Positions 53,943 to 63,999 of a stretch of 64,000 nucleotides of DNA are shown here, piece after piece; within the stretch, counting starts at the first letter, position 1, and the number at the start of each line of letters is the position of its first letter. The stretch is from Bradyrhizobium centrolobii. GTDB lineage: Bacteria > Pseudomonadota > Alphaproteobacteria > Rhizobiales > Xanthobacteraceae. The stretch covers positions 37,244-101,243 of the forward strand of contig NZ_LUUB01000059.1 of NCBI RefSeq assembly GCF_001641635.1, given 5' to 3'. The notes below the pieces were generated by a model. The model saw only the letters and a program-made list of their open reading frames with translations. It was not told the DNA's origin and did not search any database. The translations under genes and the position numbers were made by a program.

Positions 53943-54836
53943 TCAGGCATGAAGCTTGAGCGCGAGCTTCTCGCGCACCTCATCCGGGCTCATCACCCGC
54001 ACGCCGATCCGCTCGAGAATTTCCACCGCCCGCTGCACGAGTTCGGCGTTTGTCGCCAGCCGCCCGCGGGATAGGTAAAGGTTGTCTTCCAATCCCACGC
54101 GCACGTTTGCTCCGAATATTGGTGCCAACGCTGCATACGGGAGCTGCATTCGTCCGATCGAGAAAGCCGAATAGACGGCGCGCGGCGGGAGCTGGTTTAC
54201 CAGGGCCATCAGCGTCGTCGGGTCATTGGGGGCGCCATAGGGAATGCCCATGCACAGCTGGATCAATGGCGGATCGTCAATCAGTCCGCGTTTGATCAAA
54301 TCGTGCACCATCACCAGATCACCGGTATCAAACACCTCAAACTCAGGGCGCACCCCAAGCTTTTGTAGATGTTCGGCCATTGTGCGCACCGTCGCGGGGG
54401 TATTGACTACGATCAACTCGTCGCGGGTACCGTAGTTCAACGTTCCGCAATCCAATGTGCAGATCTCTGGGCGCAGCTCTTCGATGTGCACCAGCCGCTC
54501 AAGCGCGCCCGCCATGTCTGTCCCAGCCGCCGGCGGCAGCGGAGACTGCGCCCCACCCAGCACGAGCGCGCACCCCATCCCTGTGGTCAGGTTAATCACC
54601 GGATTCACATCCGACTTCCGAATGCGTTGCACTACTTTCCGATACAGCATCGGATCCCGGGAGCCCCGTCCGCTTTCTGGATCGCGCACGTGAATGTGCA
54701 CCAGCGCCGCACCGGCCCGCGCCGCCTCGATCGCCGAGTCAGCGATCTTCTCTGGGGTTACCGGCACATGCGGGCTATGCTCCGGTCCACTCCCCCCTCC
54801 CGTGACCGCACAAGTGATGAACACTTCCGAAATCAT
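53943..54836 (-). CDS. Beta-keto acid cleavage enzyme (BKACE, DUF849)
   Basis: 297 residues from ATG 54836 (GGAG eight bases upstream; a GTG lies six bases earlier). Zinc-dependent TIM barrel that splits beta-keto acids with acetyl-CoA to give acetoacetate and an acyl-CoA. Motifs: VFITCAVTGGG, VTPEKIADSAIEAARAGAALVHIHVRDPESG (His pair for zinc), NLTTG, LDCGTLNYG, EVFDTGDL, and VRVGLEDNLYLSRGRLATNAELV (the Glu of the family). Members act in lysine fermentation, carnitine and other pathways; substrate not evident. Confidence 0.93.
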   Translation of the reverse strand: MISEVFITCAVTGGGSGPEHSPHVPVTPEKIADSAIEAARAGAALVHIHVRDPESGRGSRDPMLYRKVVQRIRKSDVNPVINLTTGMGCALVLGGAQSPLPPAAGTDMAGALERLVHIEELRPEICTLDCGTLNYGTRDELIVVNTPATVRTMAEHLQKLGVRPEFEVFDTGDLVMVHDLIKRGLIDDPPLIQLCMGIPYGAPNDPTTLMALVNQLPPRAVYSAFSIGRMQLPYAALAPIFGANVRVGLEDNLYLSRGRLATNAELVQRAVEILERIGVRVMSPDEVREKLALKLHA

Positions 54837-54842
54837 CCTCAC

Positions 54843-56126
54843 CTTCTCCTCTCCTGAAAGCTTGACTTGCCCCTAGCCAGACCCACGAAGATTTCCTCAT
54901 GATGTCGGCCGCTTTTGCATTTTCCGGCGCAATCAGCGTCAGCTCGTTGACAAGGATCGAGCGGATCTCATCGGGAACTCCTGTCGACAGCGCCGCCGCG
55001 AATGCTGCGACTCCAGCAGTCCTCATTTCAGCAATCGGCGTGCCACCTGCGATATCTTGCGCGTGGCTCACCTTACGAGAGCAGACACGTCCAATTGGCA
55101 GCCTTCTCTTGGAATGACATTGCCAGTTGTAGGTTTACTAACATCGCCGTAGTAAACGGGACGTGTCTCACGCGACAAAATGAAAACTCGTGTGATAGCG
55201 GGTCGCTCCCTCGCGTGGACTTGCTCGGTGAGGACGCGTCCTATGGCGACCTACCGACGACCGGTCTCAAGATCATTGCAAGCCACGGCACCCCGTTGTC
55301 TGGCGGTGAAATGATGCGCCGGCGACAGCTGTCGGAGCCGTGCTGTTTTCTTCCGAGGACCGCCCGGCTCGAAAGAATACCGATAAGGCGGTTGGACATT
55401 TGCGGCGCGCCACGCTGGAAGAACGCCTAGTAATCTGCGAAGTGCACAACTTCGAGGCAGACGAAATCGGGGCACCGGGGTCTCTCGATCCCACGTCGTG
55501 CTGCGCCCGCGAGGCTTAAGATCACGTTGACCGATGTTGTGAACTTGCCGCAATCGGCTCTCCAGGTGCTACGGGCGGCGTCTCTCTGTGATTGAGACAG
55601 CGTAAGCGCACCGTCTTAGGCCCGGGACGGATGTACTCGCTTACTATATGACGCCCCGCCGCAACACCAGACCAACCTGCACTGCGGGTCAAGCCCGTGC
55701 GGCGCTCGAGCCCCCCCGCCGGATGGCTATCAACCGAGCTCGGTTAGCGATCAGATTTCATGCAACCCAAGTGAAGTACGCGCTGAATACATCGCAACTC
55801 TCAATGGTTCAGGCGGTTTTGCGTCAGCTCTCGTTGAGTTCTCGATATGGCGCCATCTCAATCAATGGCAACCGGGCGATCACCTCGAGTGCGAAAGGTG
55901 TTGTGTCCCGGTGATGCGAGTCGTTGCCCGGCCGGATTGGCGACCAACGATTTCGAAGGACGGTGGCGCACAACTCAGAACGCTTGCACATAGTTCCTTC
56001 TGCTGGGCCTCTTGCAGAATCTGCGCCTTGCATCGACGGCAGAAAGCCAGGTGCTTGCCAAGATGGAGGATCTTACCAACATTGTCCGGCGTAGACGATT
56101 AGGGGTGCGGATCGCGTGACGACCCG
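54843..56126. other. Gene-poor stretch with one unclassified minus-strand frame
   Basis: A minus-strand frame from 55071 reads GVPDEIRSILVNELTLIAPENAKAADIMRKSSWVWLG and runs into the BKACE start region. It has coding character but no recognised family and no clear end, so it may be the N-terminal part of a deleted gene. The rest shows nothing supported. Confidence 0.4.
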
Positions 56127-56810
56127 TCATGTCCGCATCCACGGAGCGGATCTAGGCGCTCGGAGTGCAATCCAGTCAGGATTCGACGATGACCGCTCCA
56201 CCTCGAAGTTGAACAAAGGGATTAAATAGTCCCGGATAATGATCGCGACGTGAGGCTCGTTGGCTTCCTCTTCGGTCAACTGCTTGCTCTCCGCACGATC
56301 AGCACATCGCGCGGCTGTCCGGATCAGCTCTCCGCTTCCGAAAGTGAACCTCACATCATCGAAAAGGAACAATGCGCCGGGCTTCAGCAATCGTACTGCC
56401 GCGGTAGCAGCCGCAAGATCAACATAGATAGAATGGCTGCCGTCGAGATAAATGATATCGAACGTCTCCTGGCGGCGAGCAAGCCGGATAAGATTGAACA
56501 GGTACGTTCCTACGTAATTTCCCAGAAGCCTGATGTCTCGATTGACAATGCCCGCTGTACTTAGGTCGGCCCGGCGGGCGGCACAAACATGTTCGACGTC
56601 CAAGCCCACATAATTGATGCCGAGGTCGTCGATGGTTTTGAATCGCTCCTTTCTGAAAGTCGATCCTACGCCTATTTCAAGGAAGCGACATCCAGGATTC
56701 TGCCGAAGAATGTGAAGCAGGCGGTGCTGAACGGACTGCCGGTACGCTCGGCAGTGACTCGGCAGAGGATGGCTAGAATCAAATAACTCATCTCGACATT
56801 GAAGGTCCAT
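56127..56810 (-). CDS. Class I SAM-dependent methyltransferase
   Basis: 227 residues from ATG 56810 (GGGGAT upstream). Motif I FLEIGVGSTF, then GLDVEH after beta-2, FDIIYLDGSHSIYVDLAAATAAVRLLKPGALFLFDDVRF (motifs II/III with the DGxH pattern of the Methyltransf_24 type). Such enzymes often methylate sugars, lipids or small acids. No adjacent glycosyltransferase or nod gene helps choose. Start region is not conserved. Confidence 0.82.
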   Translation of the reverse strand: MDLQCRDELFDSSHPLPSHCRAYRQSVQHRLLHILRQNPGCRFLEIGVGSTFRKERFKTIDDLGINYVGLDVEHVCAARRADLSTAGIVNRDIRLLGNYVGTYLFNLIRLARRQETFDIIYLDGSHSIYVDLAAATAAVRLLKPGALFLFDDVRFTFGSGELIRTAARCADRAESKQLTEEEANEPHVAIIIRDYLIPLFNFEVERSSSNPDWIALRAPRSAPWMRT

Positions 56811-58676
56811 CAATCATCCCCGGGTTGCGCAGCGAATGGATTCGGGCGTGGCGTACGCTTGATCCAGCGCCTCACCTCGCGGCGCCCCGACGAACCGATG
56901 CCCAGCGCCAAGTCGTGCACCAGAATAGCCGATATCGGCCGTGACGGTCGACCGTCTTGTGCGACTCGGCGTTTGCCAAGCCGGCTGACGGGCTGAAGAC
57001 GAGTGTTCCTAATCCTTACCACATTTACTACTCGTGTTACGGACATAGTCCGAATGATGTGCTGTTGGCCGATTTCACTGATGATATCCGCCATGTCTGC
57101 CGCCAAACAGTCTTCTGCGGCACGTAGACCATCATCTTCGGAGAATAATATGTGCGCGCGATAGAAATCTCTCCCGAAACGCTGCACGGCGACGGAAACC
57201 GACGTTCCGCCAAAGTGCGAGCCCGATCCAACAGACTAGCGACTACAGAAGCTCTGCGTGATCGACGAGAGGCCCTTGCTAACATCGCTAGGCGCCATCC
57301 GCAGGCAAGCGCATGATTCTCCACATTCTGCGGGAGCGCTACCTACATCGGCATTGCGCAACAGCCATGTTCGCCCAATATATTTTGAGCGTAGGAGCTT
57401 CGCCAAGCAGTCTTTAGATAAACATGCCGTCCTCCTGCTCCAAACACCGAGAGCGAAGCAGGATTCGGACCACTGGAATGCGGCGGAACGCAAACCGATT
57501 TTAGGAACGCAGTGTCGTGTTGCAAACAGCGTGGCGAGCTCTGTACATCAGGCCATTTGGCTTCAGACGCAAGCCACGGGGCAATTGGGAGCATGATACC
57601 CGATAGCGGGCTCAAGATTTACGATTAGCGAGGTCACTTTTGACCTGGGCCAACGTGTCAATTCCGCTGTTGCGCAGACAATCCAAAGGAGCGGAGCATG
57701 CGAGACCAATTTCTCGCGCCCGTACCTCGGCGCCGAGTCGCCGACAGCAGAAAACGAGTCTCCGCTAGGCTCTTCAAGAAACGAGATGCCCGTACTAGCA
57801 CGTCAGCAAGATTTGTGTTCAAGCCTCTCCGGCAACTTTCCGCTTCTGCCAGAAAACCATACTGAGAAGTATCTTTCGAAGAACGCGCTAACAGGGTCGG
57901 CGATCTCTTAGATTACAGAAGACGAATAAATCCTGGCAAACCTTTGATCAGAGCCGAGACTGAATGGTCCACGCTCAGTTTTTCATAGCGAAGGATTTGG
58001 TATTGGCACTGGATCATGCTCAGCCATTGGTGGAAGGCGACAAGGCCATGTTGAATATCCATCCTCTACATGCCAACTGCTCCTTGAATGGATGGCATGC
58101 TTATTGCTTTTTGGCGCTTGATTCGCACTTTCCACGCAAACCAATCCGTGCGAGGGAAAATATGTTTGGATTAGGATTTGACTTTCCCTCATTCGAAATC
58201 ATAGGCGCGAAGCTTAGTTTTCGCACGCAATGCGAGAGGGGGCAGAGCGCATTCAAAACACTGACGGAACGATGCTTCACAGAAAATGCAAAATCGTCTT
58301 CGGCCCTCAAGATTTTCCCTTCGAGGGTCCCATGGAGCGCGCCGGAGTCGCACGCTCAGCCTGAGATTTTGGGTAGTGTGATGCGACTGTATTGGGGGGC
58401 TGGATCGACAATGAGTTCTGCACGGTCACCAGCAGTACGAGCACAACGATTTGCACCATTTGCAGAGGTGGCAACTACCCACACGAAGGCCGCCCTGGTC
58501 GATGGTCTCGGCGCGCTCGCTCACAGCTTCATCATCGCCCAACAACGCTATCCAGCCCATCTATGCGACGAATTCGAATGTTGCCCCCCAAGGACACGTT
58601 GCCCGCGCTGCAAACGAACAACCTCCGCCCTGCAGGCAGGAGCGCGGGCAGAACGTTGGACGTTGCGTGAGCGACC
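56811..58676. other. Long gene-poor stretch upstream of ahpD
   Basis: About 1.9 kb. Open frames exist (for example 57964-58683, plus) but lack motifs. AhpC, the usual partner of AhpD, was looked for and not found. A loose sigma54-like match, TGGCGCT-TGAT-TCGCA (58109-58124), lies inside but far from ahpD. Confidence 0.45.
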
Positions 58677-59219
58677 ATGTTGATCCACCAGCTGAAAGAT
58701 CGAATTCCGGATTTTGCCAGCGACGTTAGAATTAACCTAACGTCGATGTTGGCTGATGAGACGCTGCCGCCTAAGAGCAAGTATGGCGTGTTGTTGGCGG
58801 CTGCGATTGCGACCCGCAATGCCAAGGTGATTGCCGCCATGGAATCCGCGGCCGCTGCCGTGATGACGCCTGCGGCTCTGGAGACGGCAAAATCCGCCGC
58901 TTCTGTGATGGCGATGACCAACGTATACTATCGCTTCGTTCATCTCGCTTCAAACCCGGAATACAAAACAATGCCGGCGCGGCTCCGGATGAACGTGATC
59001 GACAATCCCGGCGTGGACAAAGCCGATTTTGCGCTGTGGTCCCTGGCCGTCTCCGCAATCAATGGCTGCGGCGCCTGTATCGACGCGCATGAAAAGGCAC
59101 TACAGGAGGCATGGCTCGACGCCTCAGAGATCCAGACCGCGGTACGCTTTGCCGCCATCGTGCAATCAGTGGCGATCGCGATCGAGGCAGCCAGTCACGA
59201 TACGGGGCAAACCGTGTGA
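58677..59219 (+). CDS. ahpD: Alkyl hydroperoxidase AhpD
   Basis: 180 residues, close to the usual 175-177. The all-helical CMD-domain protein carries the redox pair CGACIDAHE (Cys at about 131 and 134) with the following His, as in the AhpD core. It reduces AhpC via lipoylated partners or acts as a weak peroxidase. It normally follows ahpC; here ahpC is missing, so it is orphaned or uses an AhpC encoded elsewhere. The ribosome binding site is weak. Confidence 0.93.
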   Translation: MLIHQLKDRIPDFASDVRINLTSMLADETLPPKSKYGVLLAAAIATRNAKVIAAMESAAAAVMTPAALETAKSAASVMAMTNVYYRFVHLASNPEYKTMPARLRMNVIDNPGVDKADFALWSLAVSAINGCGACIDAHEKALQEAWLDASEIQTAVRFAAIVQSVAIAIEAASHDTGQTV

Positions 59220-60173
59220 TTGCCCTGCTCCATCCCATTTCCTTGCGGCGAGAGGCTGGCTCAGACCGTCAATGCGCACACTGAAATCGCAAAGCGCCCT
59301 CATCCGCCGCGCCACGGTGCTGCGGCCACTCTGCGCAGGCGGACTTGGCAAATGAATGCGCAATCGACCATTCGTCCGGTCGCCATCGCTCTCACGGGGA
59401 ATGTAGTTGGGCGTAGTGCCAACCAGCCCGCGTGCATTAGCTGCGATCCTCGCCCAAGGGTCAAGGGGCACACAGGTTCGTCCAATGCGATGTTATACGA
59501 CTAAGGAGTTCTTGGGGAGGACGCTCCCCGGCAGTTCCTAGCCATTAGCATTGAATCCTCTCGTTGCTCCGGCACGCGCGACGTCGAAACGTGCGCACGC
59601 GCCACCAGTTGTCGGTTCGGTCACGATCAAGATAGGACAATAAGCCAAATTTTGATCGCGAACATTGCTAGAGCGGCTGCGCGCTTGGCAACCGAGCCAT
59701 CAATGCCAATCCTTTGGTTGCGGCCAACTACCACCGTTGGCAGTTGATTCTGATGGATAGCGATGCAAGTGTTGATCATCGAAGCTGATATGCAAGACAT
59801 CCAGCACGCAACATCAACTTACACACTCTGCTCTCGCCAAGGCTCCTAATCGATGCACTTACTCTTCGCCCAGGTCGGCTCGACCGTAACCTTTCAGCGA
59901 TGGAAGCGATGACGGAAATCGGTGGCGGTCGACCACGATCGAAAATTCTCTATCCATGAATTGTAGTCGGATTCAATTTCAACGGATCCCGCAAGTCCTT
60001 GAGCGAGACCAAGAGCGTTGGAAATCGCGTTTCATCGGCCCACTCAATCGCTCGGCGTTATTGCACAATCCACATTTTTGGTAGTTGGCGTGATCGATAC
60101 AATTCTTTACCCAACTGAACCTTTCAAGCTGCACAGGAAAGGTATCGATGTGGATGTCGGAGCGCTACACACG
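59220..60173. other. Gene-poor stretch, nothing recognised
   Basis: About 950 bases with short frames only. The last 150 bases are upstream of, or in-frame with, the SDR gene. Confidence 0.4.
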
Positions 60174-60935
60174 ATGGACCTGCACGGCAAGGTCGCACTG
60201 GTCGTTGGTGGATACGGAGCGATCGGCACAGCAATCTCAGAAACACTGGCCGCGGCTGGTGCGACCAGCGTTATCGTAGGACGAAATGGCGATCAGGCGC
60301 GCGCGCTTGCCGTTCAATTGACTGATGGAGGGTACATTGCCGAGGGCCTTGAGCTAGACGCATCCAACACCGAAGCAGTCAGGGAACTCTCAACATCATT
60401 AGTACAACGCTATGGTTCGATTGATATCTTAGCGAACTGCGTCGGCTTTAATAAGGAGCAAAAGTTGCTCGAGGTGACGGAGGAAGCGTTTGACAAGGTC
60501 TATTCTAGGACATTGCGAGCCGGAATGTTTCTCTCTCAGGCAGTGGCTGCCCATCAAATTGCCGCCGACAAGGGCGGTAGCCAAATTCACCTCCTCTCGA
60601 TTGGGTCCTCACTCGGCTTCCGAGACCGCGGCTATAGCTCCTTCTGCGCTGCAAAGGGAGGTTTAGCTATTCTGTTGAAACAGCATGCAACCGAGTTGGC
60701 GCCGCACGGTATCACCGTCAATGGCGTTGCTCCGGGCAGGGTGCGAACTCAAAAGAATGACAAGACTCTTGGCGATAAAGAGACGTTTGAGCGGGCTACG
60801 GCGGACGTTCCTCTCGGCCGCTTGGCAACGCCAGCCGATGTCGCGGGCGCGGTACATTTCCTCGCATCGGGGCTGTCGCGTTTCGTGACTGGGCAGATAC
60901 TGTACGTCGATGGCGGTCAAAGCGCGTGTAGATAG
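60174..60935 (+). CDS. SDR-family protein with atypical active site
   Basis: 253 residues from ATG 60174 (MDLHGKVALVVGGYGAIG, the usual SDR opening; GTG 60150 with a purine-rich site before it is an alternative). The nucleotide fold reads VGGYGAIGTA, and VDGG occurs at the C-terminus as usual. The catalytic YxxxK position reads FCAAK (GYSSFCAAKGG): Phe replaces the Tyr, with a Tyr three residues earlier. The NNAG motif is ANCVG. It may bind NAD(P) but its chemistry is doubtful. Confidence 0.85.
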   Translation: MDLHGKVALVVGGYGAIGTAISETLAAAGATSVIVGRNGDQARALAVQLTDGGYIAEGLELDASNTEAVRELSTSLVQRYGSIDILANCVGFNKEQKLLEVTEEAFDKVYSRTLRAGMFLSQAVAAHQIAADKGGSQIHLLSIGSSLGFRDRGYSSFCAAKGGLAILLKQHATELAPHGITVNGVAPGRVRTQKNDKTLGDKETFERATADVPLGRLATPADVAGAVHFLASGLSRFVTGQILYVDGGQSACR

Positions 60936-61823
60936 ATGCAGCAGCGGAATGGCGGATACGACAACGAGGCTCACCGTGATTGCCGAATTTGCTGTGTTGA
61001 TCAGCACCGTTCAATTCACATCGGTACTATCGCGTATTTTCGTACATGAGTACTTGAGACCTCGAAGCTTGGCATTTGTTGCCTACCTGCGGTAAAGCGC
61101 GACAGAAATCGGCCTAGGCTCTGCACATGCGATGTATATGTTGCCAGCCGCGCCGATAACGTTCAGCACCGTACAGTGTCACGGTAAGGACTTTGCTGTT
61201 CGAAGCTCACGCAGGCTTGGGGCTAAGGTCGAAATCGAAGGATGCTAGGATTGACCACGTCAGCTCAGCCGCTGGCCTTGAACCAGGGCGTATGTATACG
61301 GGGTCTTCCAATTTTGCTCCCCAGATGAGCGGTAGTCGACGCGCCCACGCTGCCAGTCGCCCAAGTGCCTGCCGGTGACTCCATCAATCTTTTTTCGTAT
61401 CGAAAGGACCGCGGTCATCTCCAAAATTGTCGCGAAATTGGTGGATTTCGAGCATTATTTCGCTGTCAATGCCGGCCGGGATCCATAACGAGCAGTTCGG
61501 CTGCGTCATTGCTGAAGCCGGAGCCCTCGCCCGGCCGAGCACACCTCATTCTGGCAACTATGACGCGTGGATTGCAGGGTTGCCGGCGTCGGAGATCCTG
61601 TGGACCTGGATGAAACTCGTTACAATCGTCACAGAAGGCAGGTCTGCTTTGAGCTTCCTCGGCCTTTGCAGTTGCGACAAGAGGGGCGACGATTTGTTTC
61701 GACCGCTCGGTCGGCAACCTACTTATCGAACGACCTTCCGGAAATGCACTCGTCAAGTGTCTCAATAATTACTTGTGAACTCAAGGCATTGAGTGACGTT
61801 AGGCAGCGCCACGCGAGCGCAAC
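60936..61823. other. Gene-poor stretch, nothing recognised
   Basis: About 890 bases between convergent genes; no recognised gene, RNA or repeat. Confidence 0.4.
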
Positions 61824-62558
61824 TCACGATGTCAAGATCAGATCACGCCCGCCATCAACCAGACTCTTCAATTCCTCACCAGTTTGCCAAACAAGGCAAT
61901 CGTCGTCCACGATCTCCTCTTCTATCAGCTGCAAGATCGACCCGCCGGGTTCATGATGCGAATATCCGTAGACTACGCCTTTTTCCACTAGCGAGCGCGC
62001 TACAAGTGCGCATAAGAAGTCAGGAACCCACATCGCGAAGGAAACGCCGCGCGCTATTCCTGCCATGATCTTGGACATACCGCGCCCTCTAAAGTCTCTG
62101 CGCACCCAACGATCGCCAAGGTAGGCTACTTTCCCGGTTATCTGCCGTGCGCTGGGCGCCATGCAACTACACCGATCCTGCGGATGTGCATGTACGGCTG
62201 GGTCTGCGAAAAACACCTTCAGAGATTGAAGGTGTTCTGCAAAATTGGTATGCGAAAGGTTATAGAGCCGAGCAGCCTCTAGGAGAGCGACTTCGTTGTT
62301 TTTGTCGACGCCCACGATCCAGAATCCCTCGCCTGATCTAATTGGCGATCGGTCTGGCCGAAAATTCGGATATGTCGGTCCCTTTGTTGGAGTGGCCCGA
62401 GTGATGGAGATATACTCATGAAAGTCGAATCCTATCGAAAGCTTTATTCCCTTTTGAGCCGCAGCGGCGTCATATACCTGCAAGAAACGTGAGATGCGCA
62501 ATGGATTGACTATGCTTTTCATTGCTTCATCTTGCCCCCTCGCGACCAGCCGGCTCAT
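61824..62558 (-). CDS. Acyltransferase-like (GNAT-related) hypothetical protein
   Basis: 244 residues from ATG 62558 (GGGGAT seven bases upstream; an in-frame start at 62636 is less likely). The middle contains KVAYLGDRWVRRDFRGRGMSKIM, whose R-x-x-x-R-G-x-G/S arrangement is like the acyl-CoA loop of GNAT enzymes. The flanks (FDFHEYISITRATPTKG, VYGYSHHEPGGSILQLIEEE) are not known motifs. Tentative N-acyltransferase; symbiosis-related use is speculation. Confidence 0.6.
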   Translation of the reverse strand: MSRLVARGQDEAMKSIVNPLRISRFLQVYDAAAAQKGIKLSIGFDFHEYISITRATPTKGPTYPNFRPDRSPIRSGEGFWIVGVDKNNEVALLEAARLYNLSHTNFAEHLQSLKVFFADPAVHAHPQDRCSCMAPSARQITGKVAYLGDRWVRRDFRGRGMSKIMAGIARGVSFAMWVPDFLCALVARSLVEKGVVYGYSHHEPGGSILQLIEEEIVDDDCLVWQTGEELKSLVDGGRDLILTS

Positions 62559-63147
62559 CGATTTATCCCCTGAATTAGTAGCGCCAGTATAGCACATAGC
62601 ATTGATCGTCAGACTGCCTGATCTAGTGGGGAACATCGCACTCGATCATCGAGGAGACATACGGCTGCAGAGCGAATGGTTCAGAATGCTGCAAAGGAGG
62701 TTGCGTGTGGTCGCGGCCGGGACCAATTCGACTTCTCGATGTGAGTGACAGCTTCTCCACCTTTCCACTCACGCTAGTCGCTTAAGAACGCACCTGGCCG
62801 CCGGACATAATGCCCATCCGCCCAAGCATCGCAGTTGCAGTTTCTGCCCTGGCTGATCGAAACATGCTCGCGTCTGTCAGGTCACACATCGCCACGACGA
62901 AGTTAACGTGCCGCTAACTCAAATGGCTGACGGACTTAGACTCTCGTGCCAACCATCAGGCGGACGCCCGGTGTCGTCTGGCGGCGCGGTAGCCAAGCCC
63001 ATGGGGGACAGGCGCGAGACCTTTCACGGCCAATAGCGCAGCGCACGTTGAAACGAGGCCGCGTTGACGGGGGTCACCCGCCCTCCGCGGTCAAAGCCAG
63101 TGCGCCCCCCAGCGCAGATCACTAGGTTGATCAGCCGAGCAACGCCA
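62559..63147. other. Gene-poor stretch before the IS5 element
   Basis: About 590 bases with no supported gene. The divergent promoter region of the acyltransferase-like gene lies at its left end. Confidence 0.4.
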
Positions 63148-63220
63148 CTAGGTCGTGTTGATGGTTTTTGACAGCGGAATCGAGTTTTGATTCAAGACTG
63201 CCTTTCTGTGGGGGGCAGGA

Positions 63221-63640
63221 TTGAGTCGGGGCGATCTGACGGAGACACAATGGCAGATACTCGATCCGCTGTTGCCCGATCGCGGCGAGCGTGGCCCGCC
63301 AATTCTAGATAAGCGGCGTACGGTCAACGGCATTCTGTGGGTTCTGCGAACTGGCGTGCCATGGCGCGACATGCCGGAACGATATGGCAAGTGGAACTCG
63401 GTCTTCATTCGCTTCACCCGCTGGAGCAAATCTGGTGTTTGGGATGCGGCATTCGAGACTTTGGCGAGTCTCGGGCCTCCCGCCGACGAGGAGCACGCCA
63501 TCGATTCCACCATCATCCGGGCGCACCAGCATGCGGCTGGAGTAAAAGGGGGAATCAAAATCAGAAAGCGCTCGGCCGCTCGCGCGGTGGCTTCTCGACG
63601 AAGGTCCACGTCCGCACCAATGCCGAAGGCAACCCGCTGA
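63221..63640 (+). CDS. IS5-family transposase, orfA
   Basis: 139 codons, plus strand. Starts MSRGDLTETQWQILDPLLPD, then GERGPPILDKRRTVNGILWVLRTGVPWRDMPERYG, the DUF4096-type N-terminal region of IS5 transposases, and reaches AIDSTIIRAHQHAAG with the first catalytic Asp. The catalytic remainder lies in the -1 frame; the switch is probably at the A/G run near 63543-63551 (GTAAAAGGGGG), giving a fused transposase by -1 frameshifting. Confidence 0.9.
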   Translation: MSRGDLTETQWQILDPLLPDRGERGPPILDKRRTVNGILWVLRTGVPWRDMPERYGKWNSVFIRFTRWSKSGVWDAAFETLASLGPPADEEHAIDSTIIRAHQHAAGVKGGIKIRKRSAARAVASRRRSTSAPMPKATR

Positions 63641-63999
63641 CCTTCGACATCACTGGCGGCGAGGTCCACGAAGTTAATGCCTACGAAGCATTGATGGAGC
63701 TTCACGACGTCAATCCCAGAAAGCTTCTCGGCGATAAAGGCTACGACAGCGACGCTATTCGTGCTGATCTTGTAGAGCGTGGCATCGAGGCTGTGATCCC
63801 GCCGCGATCGAACCGCACGATCCAAATCAAATACGATCGTGAGGCCTACAAGCATCGCAATCTCGTCGAACGCTGTGTCAATCGCATCAAACAATACCGT
63901 CGCGTTGCTACCCGTTACGAAAAAACCGCCAGAGCGTACCTGTCGATGCTAAGCATCGCCGCAGCATTGCTCTGGGTTAGAACCGTCAACACGACCTAG
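63550..63999 (+). CDS. IS5-family transposase, orfB (frameshift partner)
   Basis: Frame -1 relative to orfA: NQNQKALGRSRGGFSTKVH, then VNPRKLLGDKGYDSDAIRADL with the second catalytic Asp, and HRNLVERCVNRIKQYRRVATRYEKTA with the Glu and Y-R residues of the DDE domain. The stop lies within the right inverted repeat. Probably translated only as a fusion with orfA. Start given is the approximate frame-switch point. Confidence 0.85.
   Translation, partial: GNQNQKALGRSRGGFSTKVHVRTNAEGNPLTFDITGGEVHEVNAYEALMELHDVNPRKLLGDKGYDSDAIRADLVERGIEAVIPPRSNRTIQIKYDREAYKHRNLVERCVNRIKQYRRVATRYEKTARAYLSMLSIAAALLWVRTVNTT

Larger units (their letters stand above)
63148..63999 (+). mobile_element. Complete IS5-family (IS427-group-like) insertion sequence
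   Basis: About 852 bases bounded by near-perfect inverted repeats: left CTAGGTCGTGTTGATGGTT and right, read inward, CTAGGTCGTGTTGACGGTT. It contains two overlapping transposase frames in the arrangement of the IS427 subgroup. The ends are CTAG-like, matching the preference of the group for TA or CTAG targets. The window stops at its right edge, so the duplication cannot be checked. Confidence 0.88.

Noticed and set aside
57998..58015. TGGCACTGGATCATGC as a sigma54 promoter for ahpD
   Set aside because: Spacing is eleven bases and the gene is almost 700 bases away.
57964..58683. Plus-strand frame of 239 codons upstream of ahpD, checked as possible ahpC
   Set aside because: It lacks the peroxiredoxin motifs (F-P-x-D-FTFVCPTE type) and shows no coherent domain.
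63148..63894. Minus-strand open frame of 248 codons over the IS5 element
   Set aside because: Antisense shadow of the transposase frames; no motif.
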